From positions 1 through 9,030 of the forward strand of contig JAWLBW010000186.1 in the NCBI GenBank assembly GCA_041687475.1: a stretch of DNA of 9,030 bases, given 5' to 3'. A program made the translations under genes and the position numbers. The notes below the pieces were generated by a model. It saw nothing but the letters and a program-made list of their open reading frames with translations, made no database searches and was not told where the DNA came from. This document shows, piece after piece, positions 6,374 through 9,030 of the stretch. How positions within the stretch are numbered: the stretch's first letter is position 1; each line of letters begins with the position of its first letter. This stretch comes from JAWLBW01 sp041687475 (GTDB lineage: Bacteria > J088 > JAWLBW01).

Positions 6374-7876
6374 ATGTTCCGCTTCCGCATTTACCTGTCC
6401 GGACTCTTCGCCGCTTTGCTTACCTTGAACGCATGCAGCGATAGCCCCGTCGCCGCGGTCGTCGACAACGCCTTCGAGCGTATTCGCGCCGAAGCCGAAG
6501 CGTTGGGTGGCGCCGCCTTCGTCATCGACGGTAACGAAGATATGGTGCTCGATATCGACGATGAATCGAGTCCGCTGGCCGGTATGCGCGTGGCCGTTCC
6601 GGCCGGGGCCCTGCCCGAAGGCGTCAAGGATGCGGTGCTCTCCATCGTGCCCGTCAAGGCGCCCGCGGCGGCCGCATTCCGCCCCTACGCCGACGCCGTT
6701 ACCGAAGACGATGTCGAGCGCGTGGCCTACGTCATTCGCATGCAGACCGCTGCGGGCGTCGATATCGACGAGCTGGCGAAATCGTTGACCATCTTCGAGC
6801 GCCTGAACGAAGAGCGCCGTACCCTCGTGCAGAACGCCCTTCGCATGACGAACCCGCGCGACGATATGTGTACCCTGCTCGACCTGGCGGCGAAGCTTGC
6901 TGAAACCGAGCGAAGCATCGAAGAGACGGAAGAAGAGCTGGCGAAACGCCAGGCGCAGGAGAGCGCAACGCAAGAAAAGCTCGAGCAGCAGAAGCAGGAG
7001 CGTCAGGAGCAGCAAGGCGATCTCCTGAACAAGCTCGAACAGCAGAAGCAGGATCAGCGCCAACAGCTGCAGAAGGAGTCGATTGAGGACCCCGACAAGC
7101 GCGCCGAAATCGAACGCCGCCTGGCCATGGACGCAGAGCTGCGCACCCGCCTCGAGCAGCAACGCAAGGGTACCTCGACGGTCGGCACGAGTGTCGGTTA
7201 CAACACCGCGGGCACCACTGCGACAGGCGCGGCAGTCGAGTGTGAAACGCTCGACTCCGAAGAAGTTCTCGAAGCATTTCTGCAGACTTTCGTGCCTTCT
7301 CTCGTGATTGAGACGAGCAGCCTGGGAACCCTGAAGCCGGTCATCGAAAAGAGCGACATGACTCGTTCTTTCTTTGCGCAATCAATGGTTTACGGCGACG
7401 GCGTAACCTGCGACACGACCAGCTTCGAAAAGGTGTCGGCGCACTATGTCGTCGACGGAGGCGACGGACTCTTTACCGTATGGCTGAATACCGACGAGCC
7501 GGGTATGGAAACCACCTTCCAGGTTTCCCTGCCCCAACGCGCGCCCCTGACCGACGGCGAGACGCTTGTTCTCGACAAGACCGCCGAGAGCATCGCACCG
7601 GGGTTCAGCAACAACGCCGCCTGCCCGGGCGATGAACCCTTCGACTGGGATTGGGAGAATGCCGACTTTCAACTGACGCTTTCCGACTGGAAGGCGTCTG
7701 CGGTCGACGAAGACGCCACCTGCACCTTCAGCGGCAGCTGCCGCCGTACGACCGGAAGCCTGCGTGTGAGCCTCTGGCTCGACGCCCCGTTCTACCAAGG
7801 CCTCGGCGCGGTCGAAGTGCATCTTGACCACGTTGTCGACGGCTTCTTCTGGGAAGAGGCGAACCCGATCGAGTAA
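6374..7876 (+). CDS. Predicted lipoprotein with central coiled coil, function unknown
   Basis: A 500-residue protein I do not recognise as a known family. The N-terminus is a lipoprotein signal: MFRFR, a hydrophobic core, then LNAC with C21 as the lipidated cysteine. Ser at +2 fits outer-membrane sorting, and Asn at -2 is an unusual lipobox residue. Residues 70-95 (MRVAVPAGALP and following) resemble the start of ZU5-like beta domains of bacterial surface proteins. Residues 175-270 form a Gln/Glu/Lys-rich coiled coil with an 18-residue near-repeat starting at K202 and K220 (KLEQQKQ). A Thr/Gly-rich linker TSTVGTSVGYNTAGTT follows. The C-terminal half is rich in aromatic and acidic residues, has several cysteines (for example CTFSGSC) and looks beta-rich. 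The ribosome site is weak (GGGGG upstream of the ATG). The cytochrome gene follows with its own promoter. A surface or envelope structural role is likely; the rest is open. Confidence 0.8.
   Translation: MFRFRIYLSGLFAALLTLNACSDSPVAAVVDNAFERIRAEAEALGGAAFVIDGNEDMVLDIDDESSPLAGMRVAVPAGALPEGVKDAVLSIVPVKAPAAAAFRPYADAVTEDDVERVAYVIRMQTAAGVDIDELAKSLTIFERLNEERRTLVQNALRMTNPRDDMCTLLDLAAKLAETERSIEETEEELAKRQAQESATQEKLEQQKQERQEQQGDLLNKLEQQKQDQRQQLQKESIEDPDKRAEIERRLAMDAELRTRLEQQRKGTSTVGTSVGYNTAGTTATGAAVECETLDSEEVLEAFLQTFVPSLVIETSSLGTLKPVIEKSDMTRSFFAQSMVYGDGVTCDTTSFEKVSAHYVVDGGDGLFTVWLNTDEPGMETTFQVSLPQRAPLTDGETLVLDKTAESIAPGFSNNAACPGDEPFDWDWENADFQLTLSDWKASAVDEDATCTFSGSCRRTTGSLRVSLWLDAPFYQGLGAVEVHLDHVVDGFFWEEANPIE
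6977..7084 (+). repeat. In-frame 54-base near-repeat in the coiled coil
   Basis: Codons 202-219 and 220-237 of the lipoprotein gene begin with nearly the same bases, both encoding KLEQQKQ followed by Glu/Asp, Arg and Gln residues; the similarity fades in the second half of each unit. The 18-residue length suggests an internal duplication of a coiled-coil segment. Low-complexity Gln codons could give the same look by chance. Confidence 0.5.
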
Positions 7877-7938
7877 CCCGCCGGAACGAAGGATAGGGCG
7901 AAGAACGCCTGGGCGACGAACGACGCCGCGCCGACTCA

Positions 7939-7968
7939 TTGACAACTCGACGCCGGGTCTCCTAAAGT
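7939..7968 (+). promoter_or_regulatory. Sigma70-like promoter for the cytochrome gene
   Basis: A perfect -35 box TTGACA at 7939-7944 is followed after 18 bases by TAAAGT at 7963-7968, which matches 4 of 6 -10 positions. Transcription would begin near 7975, about 30 bases before the ATG at 8005, leaving room for the ribosome site GAGGA at 7996-8000. This is the best promoter in the window and argues that the cytochrome gene is transcribed on its own. Confidence 0.6.
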
Positions 7969-8004
7969 AGACGCTGAACCACCAACGTTCTTTTTGAGGA
8001 AACC

Positions 8005-8595
8005 ATGCGGAAACTGCTGCTGTTTGCTCTGCTGCTTGTATGCTTCAATGGCGATTCGGCTTCGGCGAATCAGGACGACGCCGAGGTGCTGTCGCCCGAA
8101 CTTCCGCCCGCGCGCCCCATTCCGGGCATCAATGTCGAAGACGATCACCCCAACGCCTGCGTCGACTGCCACAAGAACAATCCCGAGCAGAACATGGACG
8201 CCCGCTTCAGCACGTGGATCAAGGACTGGCAGGACGGAGCGCCCGAAGAACTGGTGGAAAAGGCAAAGAAGGCCGCGCCCAAGGGAATGAAGATCAAGGG
8301 CGAGCACCCGAAGGTCAAGGCCGACCTCACCACGGCGAAGATTCCCGACAACTGCCTCGAGTGCCATGCCGAGCGGCCCAAGAACAAGAAGAAGGCCGGC
8401 CCCCCGTTTGCACGCCTCGTTCACCTGGTGCATCTGACCGGTGGAGAAGACAACCACTTCATGACCTACTACCAGGGCCAGTGTACCTACTGCCACAAGC
8501 TCGATCAGGATACCGGTCACTGGTCGCTGGGCAGCGGGACCGAGGCCGAAGTCGCGAGAAAGCAGAAGGAAAAGAAGAAGGAAGAGAAGAAGTAA
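8005..8595 (+). CDS. Secreted triheme cytochrome c
   Basis: A 196-residue protein with a Sec signal peptide (MRK, a Leu/Phe-rich core, likely cleavage after SASA at residue 21). It has three haem c attachment sites: CVDCH at 52-56, CLECH at 117-121 and CTYCH at 160-164. It is therefore expected to be matured by the cytochrome c assembly machinery and to carry electrons in the periplasm. Spare histidines H48, H101, H140, H143, H151 and H172 could serve as distal ligands, and the DHP and GEHP contexts before haems 1 and 2 suggest paired motifs. The spacing does not match a named small multihaem family that I can recall. The C-terminus is an unusual Lys/Glu-rich tail (RKQKEKKKEEKK, 185-196). The start is well set by GAGGA at 7996-8000, 4 bases upstream. 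No reductase or quinol dehydrogenase gene is adjacent, so its redox partner is unknown. Confidence 0.88.
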   Translation: MRKLLLFALLLVCFNGDSASANQDDAEVLSPELPPARPIPGINVEDDHPNACVDCHKNNPEQNMDARFSTWIKDWQDGAPEELVEKAKKAAPKGMKIKGEHPKVKADLTTAKIPDNCLECHAERPKNKKKAGPPFARLVHLVHLTGGEDNHFMTYYQGQCTYCHKLDQDTGHWSLGSGTEAEVARKQKEKKKEEKK

Positions 8596-8613
8596 AGAAG
8601 TAAAGAAGTAAAC
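8590..8613 (+). repeat. Three 8-base tandem units placing TAA in all frames
   Basis: AAGTAAAG occurs at 8590-8597 and 8598-8605, then AAGTAAAC at 8606-8613. The first unit contains the cytochrome stop codon at 8593. Because the period is 8, the following TAA codons at 8601 and 8609 fall in the other two frames. It looks like slippage growth of the AAG/GAA-rich gene end. Confidence 0.85.
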
Positions 8614-8631
8614 GTTCCTTGCTCTCTGGCT

Positions 8632-8671
8632 GGGGAGACGTACGCGAAAAGCATACGTACTCCCCTTTCTT
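8632..8671 (+). terminator. Probable intrinsic terminator after the cytochrome gene
   Basis: GGGGAG at 8632-8637 pairs with CTCCCC at 8660-8665, and ACGTA pairs with TACGT further in, with one bulged base on the right side. The stem of about 11 pairs has a purine-rich apex (CGAAAAG) and is followed by TTTCTT at 8666-8671. Its position, 37 bases after the stop codon, fits transcription termination of the cytochrome gene. The T-tract is short and interrupted, so efficiency is uncertain. Confidence 0.7.
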
Positions 8672-9007
8672 GTGTAAGGCGGCTGACCATCTCGAGCCCG
8701 GCCCTCGGCTTCGAATCCCTGATGCGCTGTGAGCTGTTGACTTCGATTGGTAGAGAGGTCGCAGTCGGTGTGCCCTGAATCGGCACACGGTAACGTTACA
8801 CTTCGTTCATATACGCACAGCGTGAATACGACGTCGCCGGAGCGAACAGAGCGTAACGCGCATGTAATCGCTGTTTGCAATAGGTCTGCTTTTCACGAAG
8901 GCACTTCAGCCTACTGCGCGGGCACGGTTTCCGCTTGTACTTACCCGACGCACCGCTACCACGAGGGGAGAGATGGTCGGTGGGGTAAACATCAACCGGA
9001 GACACCC
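8672..9007. other. 336-base non-coding stretch with hairpin and palindrome
   Basis: No credible gene is seen on either strand. A strong hairpin lies at 8768-8788 (GTGTGCC, 7-base loop, GGCACAC). One base later comes the perfect 10-base palindrome GTAACGTTAC at 8790-8799. The stretch also contains a tRNA-like TTCGAATCC, but no cloverleaf can be built around it. TTGACT in the 8730s is a -35 match without a -10 at normal distance. The region is presumably the control region of the gene starting at 9008. Confidence 0.5.
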
Positions 9008-9030
9008 ATGACCATTCGCCCTCGTTTCCT
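9008..9030 (+). CDS. Probable start of a further gene, cut by the window edge
   Basis: An ATG at 9008 is preceded by GGAGA at 8998-9002 with a 5-base gap, a good ribosome site. Only seven codons are visible (MTIRPRF), which fit a Lys/Arg-poor start or the beginning of a signal sequence, but nothing can be said about function. The placement after a 336-base control-like spacer supports a real start. Confidence 0.5.

Noticed and set aside
6272..7381. Minus-strand open frame of 369 codons
   Set aside because: It is antisense to the lipoprotein gene. Its Leu-rich runs are the reverse of the Gln/Glu/Lys coiled coil, and the plus strand has a signal peptide and promoter.
7877..7938. Terminator for the lipoprotein gene
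   Set aside because: Only a 4-pair GGCG/CGCC stem with no T-run was found, so read-through into the cytochrome gene cannot be excluded.
8700..8790. tRNA-like pieces (TTCGAATCC, TTGGTAGAG and a 7-base-loop hairpin)
   Set aside because: The pieces are in the wrong order and spacing; no acceptor, D and T stems can be paired into one cloverleaf.
7936..8880. Minus-strand open frame of 314 codons
   Set aside because: It is antisense to the cytochrome gene with its three CXXCH motifs, and it reads through the terminator hairpin.
8796..9005. Minus-strand open frame of 69 codons in the last spacer
   Set aside because: It relies on a GTG start without a ribosome site and has an unremarkable Arg/Lys/Ser translation.

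Overview
The window is GC-rich DNA (clearly above 55% by eye) with bacterial gene structure: tight gene spacing, Shine-Dalgarno sites, a 4-base stop/start overlap, and sigma70-like promoters. A lipobox lipoprotein and a periplasmic multihaem cytochrome c point to a Gram-negative, respiring bacterium. A proteobacterium, perhaps a gammaproteobacterium, is the most natural guess, but this rests on gene content and not on a marker gene. The window reads like chromosomal DNA with one repeat-rich accessory patch.

Left block (1-3312, minus strand): a two-gene sbcD-sbcC operon. SbcD is complete. SbcC starts inside the last codons of sbcD and runs off the left edge shortly after its zinc hook. Together they form the Rad50/Mre11-like SbcCD nuclease that opens DNA hairpins and processes DNA ends.

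Middle accessory block (about 3470-4450): two 219-base direct repeats with 3 mismatches (3491-3709 and 4161-4379). They bracket a small plus-strand gene for a DUF559 (Vsr/restriction-endonuclease-like) protein. Each repeat can fold into two large hairpins inside imperfect terminal inverted repeats. This repeat-nuclease-repeat unit is the most interesting object in the window. It may be a non-autonomous mobile or REP-like element linked to its own small nuclease, and it lies next to the genes of a hairpin-cutting nuclease.

Right of it: a minus-strand gene for a small DUF6438-type protein (4451-4918), a roughly 300-base spacer, and a plus-strand gene for a YgiD-type LigB-family 4,5-DOPA extradiol dioxygenase (5229-6074). 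Next come a 500-residue predicted outer-membrane lipoprotein with a Gln/Glu/Lys-rich coiled coil (6374-7876) and a small secreted cytochrome c with three CXXCH sites (8005-8595). The last two each have a recognisable upstream promoter, and the cytochrome gene is followed by a hairpin terminator. The last 340 bases are non-coding apart from a probable gene start at 9008.

No RNA gene, CRISPR array, phage gene or classical insertion-sequence transposase was seen.
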